Source of the DNA: an uncultured Clostridia bacterium
Lineage (GTDB): Bacteria; Bacillota; Clostridia; UBA1212
Assembly (NCBI GenBank): GCA_947304585.1
Contig: CAMZBI010000015.1
Coordinates: forward strand, 1-47,782
Direction of reading: 5' to 3'
Length of the DNA: 47,782 nt
This document shows, one piece after another, positions 8,462 through 15,752 of the stretch; the stretch's first letter is position 1; every line of letters starts with the position of its first letter. The position numbers were made by a program, and so were the translations under genes. The notes under the pieces are model-generated. The model had not been told where the DNA came from and searched no databases. It saw only the letters and a program-made list of their open reading frames with translations.

Positions 8462-9341
8462 TCTTTGCTCTCAGCGCTTTTTTCTTCTTGGACTTTACGC
8501 TCAAAAGGACGATCAGCACCACTATTCCGGGGATCAGGAATATCAGCGTGAGCACCGGCAATGCCTTTGCCAAAAACACCAGGGTATCTTTTACAAACGT
8601 AACTGCAGTGTTTCCGCCCTCCTTGATCGCCTCAAGGAATTCCTGACCGAAGGAGACCTCCTCCACAGGCGTATATTCTTTCGTCTCTATAAGTTCCAGG
8701 CTGACCGTTGAATCGGCGGCCTGAGAGTCTATATGGTTAAGTCTGGCCTGATATGCCTCGATGTCCGCAATGACGTTGTAGAGTCTCTCCTGTATCAAAA
8801 GCATCTCCTGAACGTTATCCGCTTTTTCAAGCATTTCCGTCAGCGCTTTCCTCTGGGCCTCCATCGTCTCAAGTCTTGCGGCGATGTCTACGTACTCGCC
8901 CGTCACGTCCTTACTATTTTCGGTGTACGCTGTCACGTTGAGGAGTTCCGAAACCTCGTCTACGAATTTGTCAAGTTCTGCCTGAGGGACTCTCAGGGTC
9001 ATATAGGCGGTGCGCAAAGGTTTATCGTAAGACGATCTTCTTTCGCTCACCGACACCGATTCAAATCTGCCGCCGCAGCCGGTGAGCTTCGTTTTCAGTG
9101 TTTCGTAATCCCGGTCAAAATTCAGCGTTTCCGCCTTAGCACTGACTGTGCGGATCACCTTGGCGGCGGTTTCGCTGCTGCTCCCTTTAGCGTTTGACTC
9201 TGCGGGCTCTCCATCGAATCCTTCGTAGTCGTAATCGTCCTTCGCCAGTTCTCCTCCCATAGGTGCATACGCCCCGGAACAGCTGACCGCCAGCATGCAC
9301 GTCAAAATCAGCGCAAAAATGACCAATATTGTTCTTTTCAT
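8424..9341 (-). CDS. DUF4349 domain lipoprotein
   Basis: A lipoprotein signal peptide (MKRTILVIFALILTCMLAVSC) is followed by an acidic spacer and a DUF4349 domain. Its landmarks are GCGGRFESVSVSERRSSYDK, LRVPQAELDKFVDEV, VTGEYVDIAARLETMEAQRK and IQERLYNVIADIEAYQARLN (coiled-coil). A C-terminal transmembrane helix (VLTLIFLIPGIVVLIVLLSV) and a Lys-rich tail follow. The family is common in Firmicutes as a membrane-bound extracytoplasmic protein of unknown role. The frame extends upstream to 9473, but AAGGAG just before ATG 9341 and the signal peptide fix the start. The 3' end overlaps an AT-rich fragment, which suggests an insertion or deletion junction. Confidence 0.88.
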   Translation of the reverse strand: MKRTILVIFALILTCMLAVSCSGAYAPMGGELAKDDYDYEGFDGEPAESNAKGSSSETAAKVIRTVSAKAETLNFDRDYETLKTKLTGCGGRFESVSVSERRSSYDKPLRTAYMTLRVPQAELDKFVDEVSELLNVTAYTENSKDVTGEYVDIAARLETMEAQRKALTEMLEKADNVQEMLLIQERLYNVIADIEAYQARLNHIDSQAADSTVSLELIETKEYTPVEEVSFGQEFLEAIKEGGNTAVTFVKDTLVFLAKALPVLTLIFLIPGIVVLIVLLSVKSKKKKALRAKSAEEKKDPGKTA

Positions 9342-9493
9342 GATCTGCTCCTTCCCGCCGCCCGTAATGCGGCCATAGACAGTCCAAGCTAAAATTATGA
9401 TCAAGTGGATATTGCCGTCATCCTTTTGTTTCCCCGCCAAAGGCCATTGCCGGGGAGCAGATGACTGTTTCAAAACCGTTTATTTCCGACTCT

Positions 9494-9522
9494 ATTGTAG
9501 CACATTCGGGGCCTTTGGTAAA
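9494..9522 (-). promoter_or_regulatory. Putative promoter of the DUF4349 gene
   Basis: Minus-strand TTTACC (9517-9522), a 17-bp spacer and TACAAT (9494-9499) lie about 150 bp before the DUF4349 start. The -35 box is weak. Confidence 0.4.
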
Positions 9523-9564
9523 TCCGGCCCGAGATCCTCGATTTTTTAAAGGTAATTTAATGTT

Positions 9565-10824
9565 TTATCTCGCTTTTGCCCGTTTATAGGCCTCTTCGGC
9601 GCCGATGCGGGCCTTGGCAACAGGCACCCTGGCTTCCGGATCCGGGAAGCAGTAGTAGAGAAACTCCTTGTTTCCGATACAGATCATGTCCCCGATCTCG
9701 TACCAGAAGTAGTCGGAATAAAGGCTGTAAGAAGCGGATGCCGGCCTTGTGAAGTCGAGGAGCCCCGCCCCGCCGGTCAGATGAATGCCTGAACCGTCCT
9801 GGGTGAGGTGACCCTTGCCAATATCGTATACCGCCTTGAAATCCCTCAGTACAAGAATATTTACGTCGCAGTCGATCAGGAACCTGCCCTCGTCTATTTC
9901 CCGGGCGATCTCCGAGCGTTCCCAGTCGTACCAGGCTGGTACCGAGTCAAAGCCCCCTTCCCCTTTAAGCTCGCCAAATTCATCAAGCTCCCAGGAGGCT
10001 CCGCAGCTCTCGCAGGAGATCTTTGTCCCGCTGCCTTTCATAAAGCCTTCGGTCTCGCAGCAGGGGCACCGAAAAAGTATCCTTTCAAGGCCGTCAGCCC
10101 TGAATTCCTCCCGGATCTCGATGCCGTTTTCCTTCTGCCACTTGAAATTGTCGAAGGAGAAAGCCTCGTCCAAAGCCTTGTCGATACCGTCAACACTCAT
10201 GTCCTTCAGCTGCTCCCGGGGAAACAAAAGACTTGTTTCGGATCTTACGTTCACCTTTCGCTTCTGAAGCATGTTGTAAAGAGGGTCCCGGGTAAAGGCC
10301 CCGTATGTCCTTATCATCATGACGGGCACGCCCAGCTTCTTCAGCATGACCCCAAGGCGCCTTGGCAGCGGTGTCGCCCTCCCGTCAAAAGAATAGCTGG
10401 CCTCGGGATAGAGAAGAACGTGGGTGCGGTTCTTTTCAAGAGCGTATTTCATATCGCCAATGAGACCCACGTCCGTCACAAATTTGTTGGTGGGAATGCA
10501 GCCCAGATTCCGCATCAGCCACTCCTTGCCCACAAACCCGTCCGACGTGCACACTATGGCAAAAGGCGAGGGGTAGATTATATTCGCGGCGATCTCAAGA
10601 TCAATGAAACTTGAGTGGTTCATAAGGATCAGTGACGGTTCCTCCGGCAGCCCATCAAGGCCTCCGGTGAAGGTGTTCACAAAGGAAGTCTCCTTGAGAT
10701 CCCCGGCGCCAAGGGCTTTCATGAGAAACCGGAAAACCTTCCCCGGTTTTTTCGGAAGTTTCCGGGAGGGAGCGGGGAGTGCCTCCACCTCTTTGTATGA
10801 CATTTTTTTGACCTTTATTTTCAT
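9565..10824 (-). CDS. PlsC-like acyltransferase with zinc ribbon
   Basis: The N-terminal half is a 1-acylglycerol-3-phosphate-type acyltransferase domain. It has the catalytic H-x4-D motif in MNHSSFIDLEIA and a second block, LLYPEASYSFDG, in the position of the family's EGT motif. A zinc ribbon follows (CPCC ... CESC, four Cys), then a ~120-residue beta-rich C-terminal domain. A lipid acyl transfer at the membrane is likely, but the acceptor is unknown. The same three-part layout recurs in the gene at 12434-13735, so they are paralogues. The frame extends to 10923, but a promoter occupies 10895-10923, so translation must start downstream, at ATG 10824 (AAGGA before it) or ATG 10803. Confidence 0.8.
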   Translation of the reverse strand: MKIKVKKMSYKEVEALPAPSRKLPKKPGKVFRFLMKALGAGDLKETSFVNTFTGGLDGLPEEPSLILMNHSSFIDLEIAANIIYPSPFAIVCTSDGFVGKEWLMRNLGCIPTNKFVTDVGLIGDMKYALEKNRTHVLLYPEASYSFDGRATPLPRRLGVMLKKLGVPVMMIRTYGAFTRDPLYNMLQKRKVNVRSETSLLFPREQLKDMSVDGIDKALDEAFSFDNFKWQKENGIEIREEFRADGLERILFRCPCCETEGFMKGSGTKISCESCGASWELDEFGELKGEGGFDSVPAWYDWERSEIAREIDEGRFLIDCDVNILVLRDFKAVYDIGKGHLTQDGSGIHLTGGAGLLDFTRPASASYSLYSDYFWYEIGDMICIGNKEFLYYCFPDPEARVPVAKARIGAEEAYKRAKAR

Positions 10825-10894
10825 TTTTTTGTCCTTTTTCGGCAACGTCCTGCAGCCCTGAGCCGTTTCTGCCCGCAGCGTCTTGTTTTTTATG

Positions 10895-10923
10895 ATGATA
10901 ACAGTTTTTGCAGCCGCTTTCAA
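10895..10923 (-). promoter_or_regulatory. Promoter of the PlsC-like gene
   Basis: Minus-strand TTGAAA (10918-10923), a 17-bp spacer and TATCAT (10895-10900) form a good sigma-A promoter, giving a leader of about 65 bases to ATG 10824. It is divergent from the promoter at 10959-10987. Confidence 0.7.
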
Positions 10924-10958
10924 TCGGGATCGTTGAAAAATCCGTTGGTTCGACTTTC

Positions 10959-10987
10959 TTGAACAGTTCCTTTCATTCGGTTATAAT
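10959..10987 (+). promoter_or_regulatory. Promoter of the 11051 operon
   Basis: TTGAAC (10959-10964), a 17-bp spacer and a perfect TATAAT (10982-10987) stand about 65 bp before ATG 11051. This drives the small unknown protein and probably the TIGR02206 gene. Confidence 0.8.
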
Positions 10988-11050
10988 GTGCGTAACGATT
11001 GGCGGGCACAGATCCCGGTTTTTAACAACAAACAAGAAAGAGGTTCTATC

Positions 11051-11488
11051 ATGGCATCCATAAGAGTATTTTTTACCAATACATCCACCTACACCTATCC
11101 CCTCAAGAGGCTGGACATCCGCGCTCTTGCCGAAAGGATCAAGAAGGGTTTTGACGAGGCGGGTCTCAGGATCGGTATGACAATGGCCAAGGCAGCCGGT
11201 CCCTGGCAGGGGGTTGCCGGCGAAAACGAAGTGATCACCATTCAGCAGCAGGGACTGTTCTTCATGCACGTTACCGTGTGTTACACGAAGAAACACGCTC
11301 AGGCGGAGATCTGCTACTATCCTGTTGTCAGGAAAAAGGGGTTCCAGGATTCTGTGCATGCCATGCGCTGCAGCCAATGGGATATGATGATCAATTCCGC
11401 CTTTGAGATCGTCCGGGAGAGCATATCCGAGATGTTCGGTGAAGCCGAATCGGTGAGTGAAGAGGAAGAGGCGCCTGACGACAAATGA
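11051..11488 (+). CDS. Conserved-looking small protein of unknown function
   Basis: A 145-aa soluble protein, not recognised. It is a mixed alpha/beta domain (MASIRVFFTNTSTYTYPL; ERIKKGFDEAGLRIGMTMAK; VITIQQQGLFFMHVTVCYTK; AEICYYPVVRKKGF) with an acidic, low-complexity tail (SEEEEAPDDK). There is no signal peptide, membrane segment or metal motif. AAAGAGG precedes ATG 11051; an earlier in-frame ATG at 10988 would overlap the promoter and is unlikely. It is followed after 43 bases by a membrane protein gene on the same strand, so the two are probably co-transcribed. Confidence 0.65.
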   Translation: MASIRVFFTNTSTYTYPLKRLDIRALAERIKKGFDEAGLRIGMTMAKAAGPWQGVAGENEVITIQQQGLFFMHVTVCYTKKHAQAEICYYPVVRKKGFQDSVHAMRCSQWDMMINSAFEIVRESISEMFGEAESVSEEEEAPDDK

Positions 11489-11531
11489 TACAGTTTGCCC
11501 GTTAAAAAGGCTTTTTTGAAAGGAGCACATT

Positions 11532-12305
11532 ATGTTCGGAACAAAACACCTGATAATATTGGCGGTCTGTGTGGCCGCGGGGACGGTCATGTGCATATTT
11601 TTGCGGAAACTGGACCTAAAAAAGTGGTTCAGACTACTTCTCTACGTCGGCATAGTGTCCGAGACCATCAAGATTTTCTCTTTTATACTTGCCAATGAAA
11701 ACACCTACGGCGGCTATCTTCCCAAGACCGACCTGCCTTTCCACCTCTGCTCCATACAGCTCATTTTCATCGCCCTGCTGAATTTTTCAAAAAGCGAGAA
11801 GCTGAAAAGGACCCTGATGGCTTTCATGGTTCCCTCCTGCCTTGTTGGAGGTCTGGCGGCGATCCTGATACCCACAAGTTCCTCTCTGAGCATGCCCTTT
11901 GTCACGTTTCAGTACTTCACGTACCACACGGTGCTGGTGGTTTATGCGATCTGCCTGCTGCTTAAGAGCAAAGAGATAAACTGGACCTTCGAAGACTACA
12001 CCGCCGCTCTGAAAATGCTGGGCCTCATCGCCCTTATCGCTGTATACATCAACAGTCTGACCTACGACGTGGTGGAATACACCGTGGAGGGCGGCGAAAA
12101 GACGGTGAGCTACGTCAGCCGCGTCAACTTCATGTACGTGGTGGACCCGCCGGTCAGCGGACTGCCCTTCCTCAACAAGGATCACGGCTGGCTCGTTTAC
12201 ATTGCCCATCTGGCCTTTACGGCGGTGTTTGCGGTGACCGCATGCTACGTTAAACCGATAATCGACAAGTTCAAAAGTCTAAAGAGCCGGCCTGAAAAGT
12301 GCTGA
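11532..12305 (+). CDS. TIGR02206 (YwaF-type) integral membrane protein
   Basis: About six transmembrane segments in 257 aa, with the family signatures DLPFHLCSIQLIF and FVTFQYFTYHTVLVV and the later SRVNFMYVVDPP. This matches the TIGR02206/YwaF group of Firmicutes membrane proteins, whose biochemical role is not established. AAGGAG precedes the start. It is the second gene of a two-gene unit and is closed by a strong hairpin at 12334-12377. Confidence 0.85.
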   Translation: MFGTKHLIILAVCVAAGTVMCIFLRKLDLKKWFRLLLYVGIVSETIKIFSFILANENTYGGYLPKTDLPFHLCSIQLIFIALLNFSKSEKLKRTLMAFMVPSCLVGGLAAILIPTSSSLSMPFVTFQYFTYHTVLVVYAICLLLKSKEINWTFEDYTAALKMLGLIALIAVYINSLTYDVVEYTVEGGEKTVSYVSRVNFMYVVDPPVSGLPFLNKDHGWLVYIAHLAFTAVFAVTACYVKPIIDKFKSLKSRPEKC

Positions 12306-12333
12306 CGCCAATGATTTTCCCTGCGTATAGCGC

Positions 12334-12377
12334 AAACACGGCTGCCTTCCGGTACTGTTTCCGGGGCAGCCGTGTTT
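12334..12377. terminator. Bidirectional terminator
   Basis: AAACACGGCTGCC (12334-12346) pairs perfectly with GGCAGCCGTGTTT (12365-12377), a 13-bp stem. The A/T ends give a short T-run in each direction. It separates convergent genes ending at 12305 and 12434. Confidence 0.85.
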
Positions 12378-12433
12378 ATCCGGTTTTCAGGAAGATGCCT
12401 GCCGTATTGGCGTTTAAATATCCTGTGTCGGCT

Positions 12434-13735
12434 TCAGTCCTGCTTGTACATATAGTCGTTCCAGGGGAAATTCTTCCACTCGTTGACGTGGAGACGGTGC
12501 ATCTCTTCTGTCAGGACGAGGATCTTGCCAACGCAGGGGATATCCGGCATGAACTCGTAAAACTCGCCATCGACGTAAAGGCCGAACTTGGCGGTGCTCG
12601 TCATAATAACCAATGAATACACCAGCTCGTAGGGCATGTCGAAGGACCAATCTTTCCCGTGGCGGGTGCCTTTGTAGTGGACGCCCTTGTGGTCAACGGT
12701 GAACCGGCCTCTGCCGCAGGGCTCCGTGGTGGCGTAGTTTTTCATGTAGTGGTCGTCGGGCATGTCGCCGAGGGTGACGTTGGCGGTGAAGGAGTATTCA
12801 GGATCCTCTCTGATCTCCTTGATGGCGATCTCCCGCTCCCAGGCCACCCATTTGGAGAGGGATTCCGGCACCACGCAGGAGTCGTCCAGGGGGACCATGT
12901 CGTAGTAGTCGTTCACGGTGAAGCCGTTGCCGCAGACCTTGCACCTGATCTCGTCGGGGTCGTTCATCAGCTGAAGTTCGGCGCCGCACCTGGGGCAGCG
13001 GTAGCCCATGTCCGTAAGAGCGGTGCACATGCCTGTTTTGTGCTTCCATTTGATCCGCTCCTTTTTGGTCCACTCGTAATCGTCAAAGTGACAGGCCTCG
13101 TTGATCTTGTTGTCGATCTCCTCCTCGGTCATCCTGTCAAGATCCTCAGTCGAGAGCAGGAGAGAGAGCTCGCCCTCCACACGGCCGTAGCGCTCGTCAA
13201 GGCAGACCTTGGTGCTTGTGAGATAGCTGCCCTTAAGGAACAGGAAATAGACGGGAATGCGGAAATGCTTCAGAAATCTGCCCGTGCCCGGGACAATTGG
13301 CTGGTTCGTTCCGTAAATGGAGCTCATGCCCTCGGGAGAAAAGGCGACGCAGCCGCCCTGGCGGATGATCGAGTTCATGCCCCTGAGGCTCAGCATGTCG
13401 TTGGTGAATATCTTTTTGGGTATGATGTTCATCATCTTGAACACCGTGTGAAGGTGGCTCCTGAAAAACTCGCTGTAGCCGGCAACGATATTGATCGGCC
13501 TCGGGTAGGCGGCCTGCATCACGAAGGCGTGGTCAAGCCTCGAGAGGTGGTTCCAGATCAGGAAGCAGGGGCCGTCGCAATCCGAAATACTGTCCTTCAC
13601 CACGATGCGGGGCCTGTATTTCTTGGCAATGATCCCCGCCATCAGGAAGTGGTACGTCCAGTAGTACAGGCGGTTCGGTATCTTGTATTTTCTGTTTGCA
13701 AGCTCCTTGCGAAGGGATCGTTCCTTTTTCGCCAT
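12434..13735 (-). CDS. PlsC-like acyltransferase with zinc ribbon (second paralogue)
   Basis: Acyltransferase domain with H-x4-D in WNHLSRLDHAFV and the EGT-like block VAFSPEGMSSIYG, then a four-Cys zinc ribbon (CPRCGAEL ... CKVCGNGF) and a C-terminal beta-rich domain (AWEREIAIKEIREDPEYSF onward). The same architecture as the gene at 9565-10824 shows they are paralogues, although sequence identity is low. A membrane-lipid acyl transfer is likely; substrate unknown. GAGGAACG lies before ATG 13735. It is the last gene of a minus-strand run starting with the SGNH hydrolase; the spacing to the upstream gene is only 21 bases. Confidence 0.82.
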   Translation of the reverse strand: MAKKERSLRKELANRKYKIPNRLYYWTYHFLMAGIIAKKYRPRIVVKDSISDCDGPCFLIWNHLSRLDHAFVMQAAYPRPINIVAGYSEFFRSHLHTVFKMMNIIPKKIFTNDMLSLRGMNSIIRQGGCVAFSPEGMSSIYGTNQPIVPGTGRFLKHFRIPVYFLFLKGSYLTSTKVCLDERYGRVEGELSLLLSTEDLDRMTEEEIDNKINEACHFDDYEWTKKERIKWKHKTGMCTALTDMGYRCPRCGAELQLMNDPDEIRCKVCGNGFTVNDYYDMVPLDDSCVVPESLSKWVAWEREIAIKEIREDPEYSFTANVTLGDMPDDHYMKNYATTEPCGRGRFTVDHKGVHYKGTRHGKDWSFDMPYELVYSLVIMTSTAKFGLYVDGEFYEFMPDIPCVGKILVLTEEMHRLHVNEWKNFPWNDYMYKQD

Positions 13736-13756
13736 AAAATCGTTCCTCTTTTTGGA

Positions 13757-14611
13757 TCAATAGCCTTTTTCGGCAAGCTTTGCTCTTATAGCCTCAACGT
13801 ATTGCCAATTGCTTCCGCAGCACCCGCCAATGTAAGTCACATAGGGGAATGCAGGCGATAGAGCCTCGGCAAACTCCTCGGGGCCAATGGCAGACTCCTC
13901 TTTTCCGCCCCCCTTGGAAATGGGAAGACCTGCGTTGGGCTTGAAGAAAAGAGGCAGAGAAGTCTTCTCGGAGAATTCCTTGATTACCGGTACTGCAGCG
14001 TCAGGGCCGAGGGAGCAGTTGAGACCTATTGCAGAGATGCCAAGGGGCTCCAGGGTCTCTATCACGTCAGATACGGAGTTTCCGAACATGGTCTTGCCGA
14101 CTTTCTCAAAAGACATGGAGCAGAACACGGGCACGCCGAATTTGACGGCTCTTTCCGCTGCAACTCTCATCATCTCAAGGTCGATGAAGGTCTCAAGGAA
14201 GATGGCGTCAGGTTTCCAGGGCATTGCGGCGGCAAACACTTCTTCGTAGATGTCTCCGCACTCCTCCTCTTCCAGGTCTCCGTAGGGTTCCAGCATCTGC
14301 ATAAGGGGCCCGAAGCTTGCAGTGATCTTGACGTCATGGCCTTTTGCGGTCTCTTTGGCAATTCTGAGAGCTTCCGAGACCACGTCTCTTACGTCATATT
14401 TTGAGCTTCTCTCCACCGCAGGTCTGTTGGCGCCGAAGGTATTGGCCTGAACGTAGTCCGCTCCCGCGTCGATGTACTTCTTTGTGATCTCGGCAACAAA
14501 TTCCGGGTGCTCGATGTTGTACCGCCACACCGGGACCTTTTCCGCTCCGTGGCTTGCGGCAATTTCCCACAGAGTGGTGCCTATTGCTCCGTCAAGAATT
14601 ATTTTTTTCAT
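13757..14611 (-). CDS. Homocysteine S-methyltransferase-domain protein
   Basis: A (beta/alpha)8-barrel of the homocysteine S-methyltransferase family: DGAIGTTLWE at the start, ANTFGANR, IFLETFIDLEMMR, and the three zinc-binding cysteines C199 (GLNCS) and C264-C265 (GGCCGSN). These enzymes move a methyl group to homocysteine from S-methylmethionine or, as the first module of cobalamin-dependent MetH, from methylcobalamin. At 284 aa it is a stand-alone barrel. No MetH cobalamin or folate modules are adjacent, so the methyl donor is unknown. GAGG lies eight bases before ATG. It sits 12 bases after the SGNH gene and 21 bases before the acyltransferase, in one operon. Confidence 0.88.
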   Translation of the reverse strand: MKKIILDGAIGTTLWEIAASHGAEKVPVWRYNIEHPEFVAEITKKYIDAGADYVQANTFGANRPAVERSSKYDVRDVVSEALRIAKETAKGHDVKITASFGPLMQMLEPYGDLEEEECGDIYEEVFAAAMPWKPDAIFLETFIDLEMMRVAAERAVKFGVPVFCSMSFEKVGKTMFGNSVSDVIETLEPLGISAIGLNCSLGPDAAVPVIKEFSEKTSLPLFFKPNAGLPISKGGGKEESAIGPEEFAEALSPAFPYVTYIGGCCGSNWQYVEAIRAKLAEKGY

Positions 14612-14623
14612 AACGATTCCTCT

Positions 14624-15688
14624 TCAAATATATTTTTTCAGCGGCTTTGCCACCGCCTGTGCCATCATATAAAAGCCAAGATCATTGGGGTGGGTCATGT
14701 CCACCGTGCAGTTCTCCCGGTCAAATTTTCCGTAAAGAGCCTTTCCCGGGACCAGTTCCACGTTATTATCCCCGTGTCTGCGGGCATAGGCCACCGTTTT
14801 CTTAATGACTTTCAGTCTCTCTTCAGAGGACGAGTCCGTGTTCCAGTCCGGGTTGCCCATGAAGATGATCGGCGTGTCCGGATGTTTTTCCCTGAAAATG
14901 CGGTAAAGTCTCAGGTGTGTCTCTTTTAAGTGCTCCGCGCCCGGGGCGTTGTAATCGTAGTCGCATATAAACACGGAGGGATCGAGCCCGGCAATGTACT
15001 CGGCCATTTTCAGTTCGCCAAGGGCAGCCCCCGAGAAGCCAAGATCTATGAAATCCACGTCGAACCACTTGGAAAGGTAAGCGCAGTAGAGATTGTCGGG
15101 TCTTGAGGCGCATCCTCCCTGGGTTATGGAGGAGCCGTAGAAAAGGAGGGGCTTTATGTCTCTGTATTTCGGGCCATTTGTCACCGTCGCATTCTCCGGA
15201 AGGCCTATTGTAAGCTCTCTGAGGTCCGAATAAAGGGGCAGGTACAGAGTATATGCCCTCATTTTTCCTCCCGGCAGGAGCTTTTCGGAATAGAAGCCGT
15301 CGGGCAGCACTGACTCTTTCACATTGGCGTAGTGATTGATCATAAAAGATGCCGCATGGGCCCTCTCCTCCCCCTCTTCCACAAGGACCAGTCCGTGGGT
15401 GGCCGAAAAAGGCATGTGGGGAGACATGGCAAGATTCTGACATCTCGTTGCAACAGATATCCGGTCCGCATCCGTGCAGAATCTGATCCTTCCCCCTGCG
15501 GTGTGTTTTGAGAGCTCCGCAACGGAGGGACTCACGGCCTCCGCAACTTCTGCGGGAAGTCTTCTGAACCGCCCCTCTTCTTCGGAATAAAACACCCCGT
15601 AAAGATCAAAGCGGCTGTCCGGTATTTTGTAGAATTTCTGCCCCGCGGATACGTCGAAACCTGCGGGAGCGTTGCCGGCATTGTCCAT
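14624..15688 (-). CDS. SGNH/GDSL hydrolase with N-terminal GxDLY-type domain
   Basis: The N-terminal beta-sandwich carries RFDLYGVFYSEEEGRFRRLP, matching the GxDLY-like domain found before some SGNH esterases. The catalytic domain has the nucleophile Ser in FYGSSITQGG and the Asp-x-x-His pair in DMTHPND near the C-terminus. It is probably a carbohydrate or acyl esterase. No signal peptide is seen, so it may act inside the cell on imported material. The frame extends upstream to 15709, but GGGAG eight bases before ATG 15688 supports this start. It heads the SGNH / methyltransferase / acyltransferase run, with no clear promoter of its own, so read-through from the DUF4091 gene is likely. Confidence 0.85.
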   Translation of the reverse strand: MDNAGNAPAGFDVSAGQKFYKIPDSRFDLYGVFYSEEEGRFRRLPAEVAEAVSPSVAELSKHTAGGRIRFCTDADRISVATRCQNLAMSPHMPFSATHGLVLVEEGEERAHAASFMINHYANVKESVLPDGFYSEKLLPGGKMRAYTLYLPLYSDLRELTIGLPENATVTNGPKYRDIKPLLFYGSSITQGGCASRPDNLYCAYLSKWFDVDFIDLGFSGAALGELKMAEYIAGLDPSVFICDYDYNAPGAEHLKETHLRLYRIFREKHPDTPIIFMGNPDWNTDSSSEERLKVIKKTVAYARRHGDNNVELVPGKALYGKFDRENCTVDMTHPNDLGFYMMAQAVAKPLKKYI

Positions 15689-15712
15689 AAAGGTTTCTCC
15701 CTTCATCAAAAC

Positions 15713-15745
15713 AGGGCAGGACGATGAAGATCAAAGGCCTGCCCT
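15713..15745 (-). terminator. Intra-operon hairpin after the DUF4091 gene
   Basis: AGGGCAGG (15713-15720) pairs with CCTGCCCT (15738-15745), followed on the minus strand by TGTTTT. It lies between the DUF4091 stop and the SGNH start, where no promoter fits, so it may be an attenuator or mRNA-stability stem. Confidence 0.5.
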
Positions 15746-15752
15746 AAAATTC

